Part shown: positions 33,759 through 42,119 of the stretch, one piece after another
Position numbering within the stretch: the stretch's first letter is position 1
Layout: the number at the start of each line of letters is the position of its first letter
Assembly (NCBI GenBank): GCA_002286855.1
Contig: NRSV01000044.1
Coordinates: 248,001 to 312,000 of the forward strand
Direction of reading: 5' to 3'
Length of the DNA: 64,000 nucleotides
DNA from: Bipolaris cookei
Taxonomy: Eukaryota; Ascomycota; Dothideomycetes; Pleosporales; Pleosporaceae
The notes under the pieces: generated by a model
Told to the model about the DNA's origin: nothing
Database searches by the model: none
Seen by the model: only the letters and a program-made list of their open reading frames with translations
Translations under genes and position numbers: made by a program

Positions 33759-36585
33759 GGCTGCTGAGATTTGTCCCCAACGCTAGTGTTAGTGTAAACT
33801 TTCTCTCCAACTTAACTTAGTGCGTAATCTTCGAATCCGCCATATCCGCAATATCACTAGATATCTACTGCAGGTAGACGCTCATCGAAAAACGTAGCTA
33901 TCTAGCTTATTTTCTTGTTCTTGAACAATATGGGCGACATTACACCTCCTCTAGACCAGCTCTACGGTTCCTATAAAGAAGCATATAGCGCGCTTAAAGC
34001 GCACGGCATGCAGCATGGCTACGGCTTCGTCCTCAAACGGAGTTGGCCTCACAACTCAGCTATCAAAACACGTTACTACTACCACTGCGATCGCTTTAGG
34101 AACAACTACTAGTCGACTGCAAAGGTTCTAAGCACAAGCATACTCTTAATAGGATGTCCTTTTAAGCTTATTATTTTTAGGATAAAGCACAGCAATTAAT
34201 AGAAGCTAGAAGTACAGAACAAGGACTACAACTATCCCCAGTCAATTAACTCGAGCGCGCACAATGTCTACTGTAGATGTACACTAGCACAAAAGGAAGT
34301 TATAGAATCAATAACCTATACTGGCGTGCGGCCCATGCAGATACTAGCTGCTATCTAGAGAGAAGATTAGGACACCCTAATATCTGCCACTAATATTCGC
34401 AGCGAGAGGAAGACTATTAGGGGGAAGCATCTCAATAGAAGAAGCCTAGTTGAGACACTACTAGACGATCTGTCCACGGCCGACTGGATCTTTGTAGTTA
34501 AGAAGGATGATAATAATCGCATTTAGAACCTCTTCTTTACCTACTAGAAGTAGGTCGAGCTTCTGCTAGTAAACCCTGACGTCTTGTTGATAGATTATAT
34601 ATATTGAACTAATAAGTACAAACTCCCTCTACTATATATCCTTGGCTGCACTAACCTGCAGACGTTCTTCTCTATAGGCTTCTGCTTTCTTAGCAACGAG
34701 ACATATATAGACTACTATTGGGCGATCGCGAATTTCCTACATAAGACTGGCGTACAACAACCGCGTGTGTTTATTAGCGATTAGGAAGAAGCTTTAAAAA
34801 CTTCAGCACGCTCGCTACTCCTAGGAGTTCCTCAGCTCTTATGCGTATAGTATATCAACAAGAATGTTCAGACAAAAGCTCAGCAAACGTGGCGAGATGC
34901 TGATGGTGCGACAAAAGAAGCAAAGTAGAGAATCTCTAATTAACAGAAATTATTCATAAAACGTTGGACCTAGGTATACTAGCCCTAGTTATTATAAGCA
35001 CTTTAAGCTAACGCTAGTTATATTATATAGCCTCTAGCTAACTAGAGCAGCTAATATACATAAAGAGGCTATTAGATTTCCAATTCAAATAGAATAATTT
35101 AATTAAAGACTACAGTCACCAGCCAGAACTCTGTAGATACCTACAAGAGAACTAATAACTAACACGTATGGTGTGGGCAGCTGTATGGACTTCTCACCAC
35201 CAACACTATAGCACGATTACAAGTTCACTAATTAAAGGAATACATAAGGTCTTGAAGGACTATCTTATAACCTTAATAGATAACTTACTTTATATTATTA
35301 AGAGGATCGAGTAGATGGTCAAGAGTTAATATAATAAGTATAGAAAGGAGATCGCTTCTTCTAGACACAGTACTAAATTTCAGCATAAGCTTGAGTTAAT
35401 GCCCTTCCTACCTCACGGGATCTATGATATCCTTACACCACCAGCTATCGAGCGTATTAGACAATAAGACTTGCTGCGCCAGAAAGAGCAAAGCCAGCGT
35501 CGTGTTGGGCATCCTTGCTCTAGCCTCTTCGAGAAAACTAACGGTCTTCTATGCCGCCATACTCTGCAGGAAGTAATAGCTACTAAATCTACACTGCGAT
35601 TAAACTATCTCTATAATGATCACTGGCGCTACTAACGCGAGCAAGGACCTTTAGTGTTCCTATCCCCTAGGCCGTACTAGTCTATTCTAGAGCCCCTTAT
35701 AGCTCAAATAAGGGGTGCGCCGAGGAGAAATGAAGCATCTACTTGTCGAGACCTCTCAGCTTTCGAACGACCTGTGCCACCTTCTATCCCTCGCTATCAG
35801 CCTTACCTTGAACCCTAGGGCTAAACACTAGCCGAAGCTCTGTAGCAAGTTAGTACTTTAGTCACTGTTTCGGTTGCTATATTTATACTAGGCGCGGGTC
35901 CTGTGACCACCTGTATATCAGTGTTAGTTCCAGCACCTGCTCCTCTACTTTCTCTTATGTCTCCTCGTTTATCTCCGCCTGTGGCTGTCGCTGTGTCAGT
36001 GACTATGGCTCCGTCTCCTATATAGCGACCTCTAACGCTAGAAGAGTTTCTAGCTAATATTGAGGGTCGACGATCTTAACCTATTCTGTATCAGTGTAAT
36101 GATATGATGTCAGCTACTAACTTTCTAGCAGAGACTGGGTAGGAGGAGGATCCTGTAGAACTTGTGGAGGCGCGGAATATGGCTCTTGCCACGCAAGGAC
36201 TCTTTGCTTCTTGCACACTAACTATAGCTTGGAACTATTACTTTAGAGACATAGAAGCTTTCTATACTAAGAGATTCGCACAAGTTGATGCTTAGAACAC
36301 ACCTGCTAAGCGTGAAGATATACCCACGCCGCGGCCTAAGCGTGCTGCAGTAGTGGCGGCTTCTGAAGCCTGGAAAAGCCTTGGCCCACGTAAGAGACGG
36401 CGGTGTTAATAGATAGTAGATCTAGCAATATACGTCATTAAGTGCAGCCCCCCTTCACACGTACCTGTGCCTAAAAGAATAGAATACTGTAATATATTTG
36501 GCGCTAGTAAAGATATAGCTAGCGTTGGGGACAAATCTCATCTTGGGGATAAATCTCAAAACCTTGGGGACAAATCTCAGCAGCC
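33759..36585 (+). mobile_element. Mutator-like element (MULE) with 9-bp target duplication
   Basis: 2827 bp, flanked by the perfect 9-bp duplication ATCTAGAGA (33750-33758, 36586-36594), the hallmark of Mutator-type insertion. The left end starts GGCTGCTGAGATTTGTCCCC and is inverted at the right end, where TTGGGGAYAAATCTCA is repeated three times in tandem (about 36533-36580). Confidence 0.92.
33930..36409 (+). pseudogene. Broken MULE transposase
   Basis: ATG 33930 opens MGDITPPLDQLYGSYKEAYS, a FAR1/MULE N-terminal DNA-binding region with HCDRF. Downstream come DWIFVVKKDD, then the MULE transposase core (VLLIDYIYxTNKYKLPLLYI; FCFLSNETYIDYYWAIANFL; PRVFISDxEEALK, where x marks stops) at about 34480-34800, a middle region with WAAVWTSHHQHYSTIT, and a Pro/Ser-rich C-terminus ending in basic residues at 36409. 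About 25 stops plus at least one frame change occur, most stops standing where Trp or Gln would be expected. Dead copy. Confidence 0.85.
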
Positions 36586-36740
36586 ATCTAGAGAACCACT
36601 TTACAGAAAGATCAAAAATCCAACCGAGTTATTTTCAGACGCAAGTCTTCTTTCAATCCTAACCCTAACAGCCTAGCACCAACGCTAGCGTCATGTTTCC
36701 TTCCCAATCCGCGCCCTCTCTACTTTCGCTGTATTGCGTT

Positions 36741-37025
36741 CTAAGTATGGCAGCATGGTTGCTTCAAAAGTTAAAAATTAGAATTTACGCAGAGTCACGG
36801 GATATACGTACATTATCGTAGCAAGCCTTTAAATATATTAGTAAAGTTATTAAATCTAAATAGATATATAGAACTTACACAGACTGCTTGACCATCGCTA
36901 AAGCCCTCACTACAGCACGCAGCCCTTGCCTGTAGAACACGATCAGGGGACTTATTAACAGCTTTGTTAGGCTGTAGTGCAGATATAGTAAGTCCAAAGA
37001 GGAGGAGTGATAGTATAAATTTCAT
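36741..37025 (-). CDS. Secreted cysteine-rich peptide (60 residues, three exons), effector candidate
   Basis: Exons 37025-36879, 36826-36812 and 36761-36741; introns 52 nt (GTAAGT, TACTAAT branch, AAAG) and 50 nt (GTACGT, CTAAT/TTAAC, GAAG). Both introns fall at codon boundaries. Residues 1-16 form a typical signal peptide (MKFILSLLLFGLTISA). A propeptide-like stretch of about 18 residues ends in Arg34. The last 24 residues hold six cysteines at 37, 38, 49, 51, 57 and 58, spaced CC-x10-C-x-C-x5-CC, enough for three disulfides. The exon of only 15 nt is unusual, but both splice sites are strong and it adds one cysteine; the last exon adds two. I recognise no family. Its place in transposon DNA, its size and its cysteines resemble fungal effectors or antimicrobial peptides; function is inference. 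Confidence 0.65.
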
Positions 37026-37138
37026 TTTAAGATGCTAAACAAGCTCGAATGAATAGATTTAATAAGTTGATCTCGCTAGGAATTGTGCAAGATAATAGTA
37101 ATTTTGAATATCAAACATTCATAGTACGAGGGCTTTAT

Positions 37139-37144
37139 CTTATA
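37139..37144 (-). promoter_or_regulatory. TATA-like box of the cysteine-rich peptide gene
   Basis: On the minus strand it reads TATAAG, followed by ATAAAG, 114 bases upstream of the start at 37025. Only 34 bases separate it from the solo LTR at 37178, so that insertion lies at the promoter edge. Confidence 0.4.
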
Positions 37145-37165
37145 CATACCTTGTAACGTCTGTTA

Positions 37166-37686
37166 CTGTGTGCCGAGTGTAAGGGGTTGCGCTCCGTGGA
37201 GCAATTGCTTGGGTATACAAAGATTGTATTCGATAAAGAGCTAAGCGTCTAGGCTACGTGGCTATCTATATACTACACTAGTTGCCTGAGTAACAATCGG
37301 GCCGATAAGGCATCGAGTCTAAAAGCTGCTCAGACTGCGCACACAGGATCCGGGTGCTCTGAGTAGCACTCGGACTCTGTGAGTCGACACGAGATCCCAT
37401 CGAGGAGTAGAGTTAGAAGGACACCAGCCCGTTACACCGAGAAACCCTATGTGCTGGAAACAACCAATCGGATCTTAAGAATCATAGACCTCTGTCTAGC
37501 CATTACGGCCGAATCGTTGCTACGTAGTATCAGCTTAGTGGGAATTAGTGCTCACCTTAATTACGCGTCACTGTGTGCCAAGAAACCCTATGTGCTGGAA
37601 ACAACCAATCGGATCTTAAGAATCATAGACTTCTGTCTAGCCATTATGGCCGAATCGTTGCTACGTAGTATCAGCTTAGTGGAAAT
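37166..37686 (+). repeat. Tandem duplication (141-bp period), first unit split by an LTR
   Basis: The block starting GAAACCCTATGTGCTGGAAA occurs at 37441 and 37582 and matches for about 110 bases with three C/T or G/A differences. The unit extends leftward (CTGTGTGCC), where unit 1 is interrupted by the LTR at 37178-37436. The second unit ends at the TA target site of the Pogo-A element. Confidence 0.85.
37178..37436. repeat. Solo LTR, family 4 (259 bp)
   Basis: It runs TGTAAGGGGTTGCGCTCC..CCCGTTACA between perfect 5-bp duplications CCGAG (37173-37177, 37437-37441). Its first 80 bases resemble those of the repeat at 46981-47319. It split the first unit of a tandem repeat. Confidence 0.85.
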
Positions 37687-37817
37687 TAACGTGTTTTATC
37701 AGTAAGCGGCCCACATCAGTAAATGGCCCACCCCACCAAACTTGACGCGACTCTCTACGCAATTGAGCCGCAACGCCGCAATAAAATAAGATAAAACTTA
37801 GAAAATATAATTTGTTA

Positions 37818-38297
37818 ACGTGTGTGCATAGCGAGCGCGCCAGCTAAGCGAGCGCGCCACCCTAAATCTCACCAAAAACCCCCAACTACAAAGGTCTATA
37901 TCTCAACAACTATACATTAGAATTGTCTAGAAATCCAGTAGTTATAAAGGGCTGAGAGCATCTATCATAACTAATAAACGACGGTTAGAGTTACAATATA
38001 ACCATAGGTGTGATATGGCAGCTAATAAGCTTAAATAAGAGATAGCAGAAATACAGGGATTATTCTAGCGTACTTTTTCTATATTTGGGGGGGGGGGGGG
38101 GGGGTTAATGAATTGTATGTTTGAATAGTCTGTAAAACTTGAGGTAACAGCGAGATTGGTTACATGTATTAGACTTATAGATTTCTAGACAATTCTAATG
38201 TATAGTTGTTGAGATATAGACCTTTGTAGTTGGGGGTTTTTGGTGAGATTTAGGGTGGCGCGCTCGCTTAGCTGGCGCGCTCGCTATGCAGTCACGT
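37818..38297. mobile_element. 480-bp MITE with about 117-bp inverted repeats
   Basis: Flanked by TA (37816-37817, 38298-38299). The ends are ACGTG(TG/AC)TGCATAGCGAGC and then perfectly inverted for about 110 bases. Each arm carries two GCGAGCGCGCCA units and a CCAAAAACCCCCAACT segment. The core includes a run of about 20 G at 38087-38104. The homologous site in the Pogo-A copy at 48572-50364 lacks it, proving insertion. The ACGTG start and TA target point to mobilisation by a pogo-type transposase. Confidence 0.92.
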
Positions 38298-39934
38298 TAT
38301 CTAGCTCTACATTGAGTTCTTGTGAGACCTTGAACGTGGCACTTTGTGCACGTCGGCGGCGCGCGCTGACGTCGCTGACTACTCTCACCCTGTTCAGCCT
38401 CTACAACTACCCTTTCTGCCTCTGCAGCAAGCTGCTGAGCCTGTTGCACCTGAAGAGCTCCACCAGAAGCAATATATTGACGCTGCTGATCCTGCTTCTG
38501 TCGCTGACGCTGATTTTCTTCACGTAGCTTCTTATTCTCCTCTGCAAGTATCGTCGCTGATTGCATTGCAAGCTGAGCGCTTTTAGCAAGCTAGCGTATT
38601 GCAATACTTGTTGGACTCTCTGGTTGCCGGCGCAGTCGCTCTTGGAGATAGCATACTTGCTGCTGAAGCTCTGCTACTGTATGTGGTGTTTCCATCTGTG
38701 CTGCTGCCTGCGCTGTAATATTATTATCTATAGCTATTGGAGGTGGAGACGGCGTCTGGATAACAGTTAGCGATGACAGGACGCGATCTGGACAAGGAGG
38801 GACAAGCCCTGTCGCCTGAAAGCCTGCCTGAATATTCTGCTGCGTAAATATAGTCGGCCGGATCCGTGTATAGGCTAAGAGGAAGTCTGTTTTATCAACA
38901 TGGTAGACGCCGTGGCGGGCGAGCTCCTCGACCTCGCGTCCGTACGCGCGCTTAAGCGGCGAGAAGCAGCTTACATCAAGCGGCTGGAGAAGATGCGACG
39001 TGTGCGGCGGCATACAGAGAGTGGTAATCTTGTTCTCAGCGCAGTACTGGTCGAACTCTGGCGTGGCGTGGCTACTATGGCCGTCTAGGATAAGAAGCCG
39101 ATAGACTCCAGCTGTACGAGCTGCTGTATGCTGGTTGAAGTGCTTCACCCACTCTATGCCAAGCTCGTCTGTCGTCCAGCCGTTGTCTGAGACGCCGACA
39201 GTCCAGTCAAGTGGGAGCTCATCGTACCAGCCAGCCTGGTGGACTTTACCAGATAGAATCACGAACGGTGGTAGAGACCAGCCAGACGCGTTGACGCACT
39301 CGATTACTGTTACCCACTCGCGATTACCTGGCGGTACGATCACTGCTCGACCAACTCTTTCAGAGCTTGTGACTACCTTTGAAGTTGCAGAAACGCCCAT
39401 CATAAAGCCAGTCTCATCAAAGTTGTAGATGTCGTCGTCTAAGACGCCGTACGTCTGACGTGTCTCCTCTACTAGCTTAAACCAGGCTGCGATTATGGTA
39501 GGATCTTCATATTGGGCGCGCTGGCTATTAAGCCTTCTACTCCACTTTGTCTGAAGCTCTGGCTGGCTTTGGATAAAGCGCGACACCCATTTCTTGCCAA
39601 CAGGTTGTGGAGGTGGATCTTGGCCACGCGCGGTAAGTAACGCGTCTGCCATTCGTCGTACGTCGATAATATGAGGTGGAAAACCACGCCGGTCAAGGTT
39701 TAGGACCCACTGCACGAGAGACTGCTCTTCAATAGGTGATAGCTTACGGTTAATAGACCGTAGCTCTTGTCGCGGCTGAGTACCATGAACGCGAGTGTGT
39801 AGTGTTGATTGCAGCACATCGTATGCTTTTGCAAGAGCGCGAATAGATTGTTTTGGATTATTACGATAAGACGCGATAGCAAGGCTTATTCTGCCTTCAC
39901 GAGAAGTCTGTATAGAGCGTTGTTGTCGCGGCAT
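38297..39934 (-). pseudogene. Pogo-A transposase with a single premature stop
   Basis: ATG 39934 opens 447 residues, then TAG at 38591-38593, then 89 more codons in the same frame to a zinc-knuckle-like CTKCHVQGLTRTQC end. Order: psq helix-turn-helix (about 20-50, IRALAKAYDVLQSTLHTRVH), CENP-B-type binding domain (about 65-135), DDE core with Asp173 (YNFDETGFMMG), Asp284 (LLILDGHSSH) and Asp320 (LLQPLDVSCF), a DD35D arrangement, then a coiled coil. The copy at 48572-50364 has CAG at the stop position, so one C-to-T change caused it. The 447-residue product keeps the whole catalytic core and may be active. Confidence 0.85.
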
Positions 39935-40024
39935 GGTGGTGGTGGTGGTGGTGTAGAGAGTTGGGTGAGATTGGGTGGGGTGTCCAGCTTACTGATCTGC
40001 CCAGCTTACTGGCCCAACACGTTA

Positions 40025-42117
40025 CAGTAGAGGTTCGCGTAACGCCCGGGTTCGCGCAACGCCCCACCCACAACACAACAGCTTCATGAGTATTGCAGCT
40101 GTAACGCCTCAACAAATCGTGATATAATTGCGCAAAAGTAGATTTATACTATATAATAGCCTGCGAAGACTTTGCGCTAGTCTAAATCTTTTTTTGGGCG
40201 GCGGATTGTACGCGTTCTGGTGGTTTTGGGTGGAACTGGCTGTGCAACTACCCGGGCTCCCACAGAAGCTGTACCACCCACAACACGTTTCTGACGCTTT
40301 GCAGCTGGCTTGTGAGCTGTTGAAGCCTTGCGCTTACCCTTTTGGGATAATTTTATAAGCTTTTTGGTGTTGTTGATGAGCTGCTGGTGTTGTTTCTTGG
40401 CCTGCTTTGCAGCGTCATCTTTTCTCTTCTCCTCCGCCCGTTTCTCCCGCTCTACACGCCTCACAGCTTTGAGTTGAAGATCACAATCGCGAGCTGCCTT
40501 CTTGATCTCGGCTTGCTTGGCTTTTTGAAGCTTTTCAAGCTCGGCTTGTTGTTGTTGTGAAGCCCGACGATCGCGAGCTCGTTGTACACTCCTGGGCGAC
40601 CACAATTTGGCTCCCCCATGGTAAACCTCGTCCTCATCAAGCTGGAGGGTGTAGCTCTGCTTTGGTCGCCTCTCCTTGATGGCCAGGGACCGCTTGAGGC
40701 CCCGGATTTCACCGTGGAGGAGTTGATTTTGAGCTGCAATGTGGTGTAAACTTCGTTGAAGCTTCTTGACGTCTTTACTGCTCTGATCCTTCACCTCACG
40801 GCGTACAATTGACTTGAGCTTGAGCCAATCCTCACCGGAGAGGACTGACTGACTGCTGTCAGAATCTGAAGCCTCCTTGGCAAACTTCTTGAGTACAGCG
40901 TCTGGGTTGGGTGGGTATATACCCGTGGCTTCAAAAGACCTCTTGATGAGTGGAGGTTTGAATACGCTGTTCCAGGAGCTCCAGAAGAGCGGGAAGAAGT
41001 CTCCTTTGGTCAAATTGAGTAACCCCTGACTGTCCTGGAGGTATCCGGACAGCTCATTTGAGTAAGCTTGTGCAAGGGGTTTGAACATCACCACATCAAG
41101 TGGCTGAAGCGTATGGGTAGCGTGAGGCGGAAATACAAACAACAGGATCTTGTGTTCGTGGCAAAACTCAATAAACTCCATGGTTACATGGGATCCGTGG
41201 CCGTCAAGGAGTAGTAATCGATACCCAGTCAAAGCGTGTCGTCTAGTCTCCCGTTCGAACACCCCTTTGAGCCAAGCTAACCCAATATCGTTGTTGCTCC
41301 AGCCGGAGGGAGATGAGGTTACAAAGACTGAGTGCTCCCCTGCTTGTATAGCTTCAACCCAGCTTGATTGAACAGCTCCGTTGGCTCCCTGGAAGATGAG
41401 TGTAGGACTTAGAGGTTTGCCATCCGAACAAATACAAGCCACCACTGTTATCCACTCGCTGTTGCCGTCTTCAAGTACTTGCCTTTTCCCCTTTTGCTCC
41501 CAAAGCGTCTTATTGAATATACGCTTTGTTCCCCCAACCCGGCCGAGTTGAAACCCCTTTTCGTCCATATTGAATATATGGAGCGGCTGTATATCGTACT
41601 CCTCCATCTTTTCAAGGAGAAGCTTGAAATACAAGTTGTATTTGGCTCCGGAATCAGCTTTAGTCCGTTCCTTGGTCATGCCTTTGGTGTAGCGTGAGAT
41701 GAGATACTTGGGATGGCGGTGGATAAACCGGGTAACCCAGCTTCTGGAGACCGGTTTGCCAGCCAGCTGGCTGGCAAACTGTTGTATCATTACTCTTGAA
41801 GGAGGCAAACTTCGCTCATGAAGCGTTTTGATATATTGTACAAGCTCAGCTTCGTGTTCTGGGTGGAGTACTTGGTGCGCAGCGTTGCGGGTTGTTGAAA
41901 GCCCTTGGTGCCTTCGAGCCAGCGTGCTACGCTCAACACCGTACTTGGCAGCAACTTTGCCGTACGAGAAATCATCTCCTGGTTCGCGCGATTCGATTTC
42001 TTCAATCGCTTTTTGAATCGGATCCATATTGGTGGAGTTGTGTGGTGTTGAAGTTTTGTTGTTGTTGGGGTGAGGTGGGGCGTTGCGCGAACCCGGGCGT
42101 TACGCGAACCTCTACTG
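40025..42117 (-). mobile_element. Intact Pogo-B DNA transposon
   Basis: 2093 bp, TA at 40023-40024 and 42118-42119, perfect 44-bp terminal inverted repeats beginning CAGTAGAGGTTCGCGTAACG. It carries one long unbroken transposase gene on the minus strand. It inserted into the integrase region of a Ty3/gypsy element, which continues at 42120, and at the edge of the Pogo-A element. Perfect ends and an open gene mark it as the youngest, possibly mobile, copy in the window. Confidence 0.95.
40177..42027 (-). CDS. Pogo/Fot1-like transposase, intact (616 residues)
   Basis: Cut-and-paste transposase of the Tc1/mariner superfamily, acting in the nucleus on the 44-bp ends. Domains in order: psq-type helix-turn-helix (about 15-45, DDFSYGKVAAKYGVERSTLA); CENP-B/Tc5-type DNA-binding domain (about 55-125, RSWVTRFIHRHPKYL); DDE_1 catalytic domain (about 145-330) with Asp155 in IFNMDEKGFQLG, Asp275 in LLLLDGHGSH and Asp311 in TLQPLDVVMF, giving DD35D. 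After residue 390 comes a long basic coiled coil (KKLQRSLHHIAAQNQLLHGE..KAKQAEIKKAARDCDLQLKA) and a Lys/Arg/Pro-rich end. The start at 42027 sits 90 bases inside the element. No stops and no frameshifts, unlike the 3074-4938 relative. Confidence 0.93.
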   Translation of the reverse strand: MDPIQKAIEEIESREPGDDFSYGKVAAKYGVERSTLARRHQGLSTTRNAAHQVLHPEHEAELVQYIKTLHERSLPPSRVMIQQFASQLAGKPVSRSWVTRFIHRHPKYLISRYTKGMTKERTKADSGAKYNLYFKLLLEKMEEYDIQPLHIFNMDEKGFQLGRVGGTKRIFNKTLWEQKGKRQVLEDGNSEWITVVACICSDGKPLSPTLIFQGANGAVQSSWVEAIQAGEHSVFVTSSPSGWSNNDIGLAWLKGVFERETRRHALTGYRLLLLDGHGSHVTMEFIEFCHEHKILLFVFPPHATHTLQPLDVVMFKPLAQAYSNELSGYLQDSQGLLNLTKGDFFPLFWSSWNSVFKPPLIKRSFEATGIYPPNPDAVLKKFAKEASDSDSSQSVLSGEDWLKLKSIVRREVKDQSSKDVKKLQRSLHHIAAQNQLLHGEIRGLKRSLAIKERRPKQSYTLQLDEDEVYHGGAKLWSPRSVQRARDRRASQQQQAELEKLQKAKQAEIKKAARDCDLQLKAVRRVEREKRAEEKRKDDAAKQAKKQHQQLINNTKKLIKLSQKGKRKASTAHKPAAKRQKRVVGGTASVGARVVAQPVPPKTTRTRTIRRPKKDLD

Positions 42118-42119
42118 TA

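Larger units (their letters stand above)
37689..40022 (-). mobile_element. Pogo-A DNA transposon, nearly intact, with nested MITE
   Basis: 2334 bp between TA at 37687-37688 and 40023-40024; without the nested 480-bp element and its target it is about 1.85 kb. Termini start ACGTGTTTTATCAGTAAGC at the left and ACGTGTTGGGCCAGTAAGC at the right, each followed by a second ATCAGTAA unit. The right TA is also the left TA of the Pogo-B element at 40025, so the two are back to back. Confidence 0.92.

Noticed and set aside
36467..36676. Open frame over GDKSH/GDKSQ repeats
   Set aside because: The repeats are the tandem terminal units of the MULE, not a protein-coding repeat.
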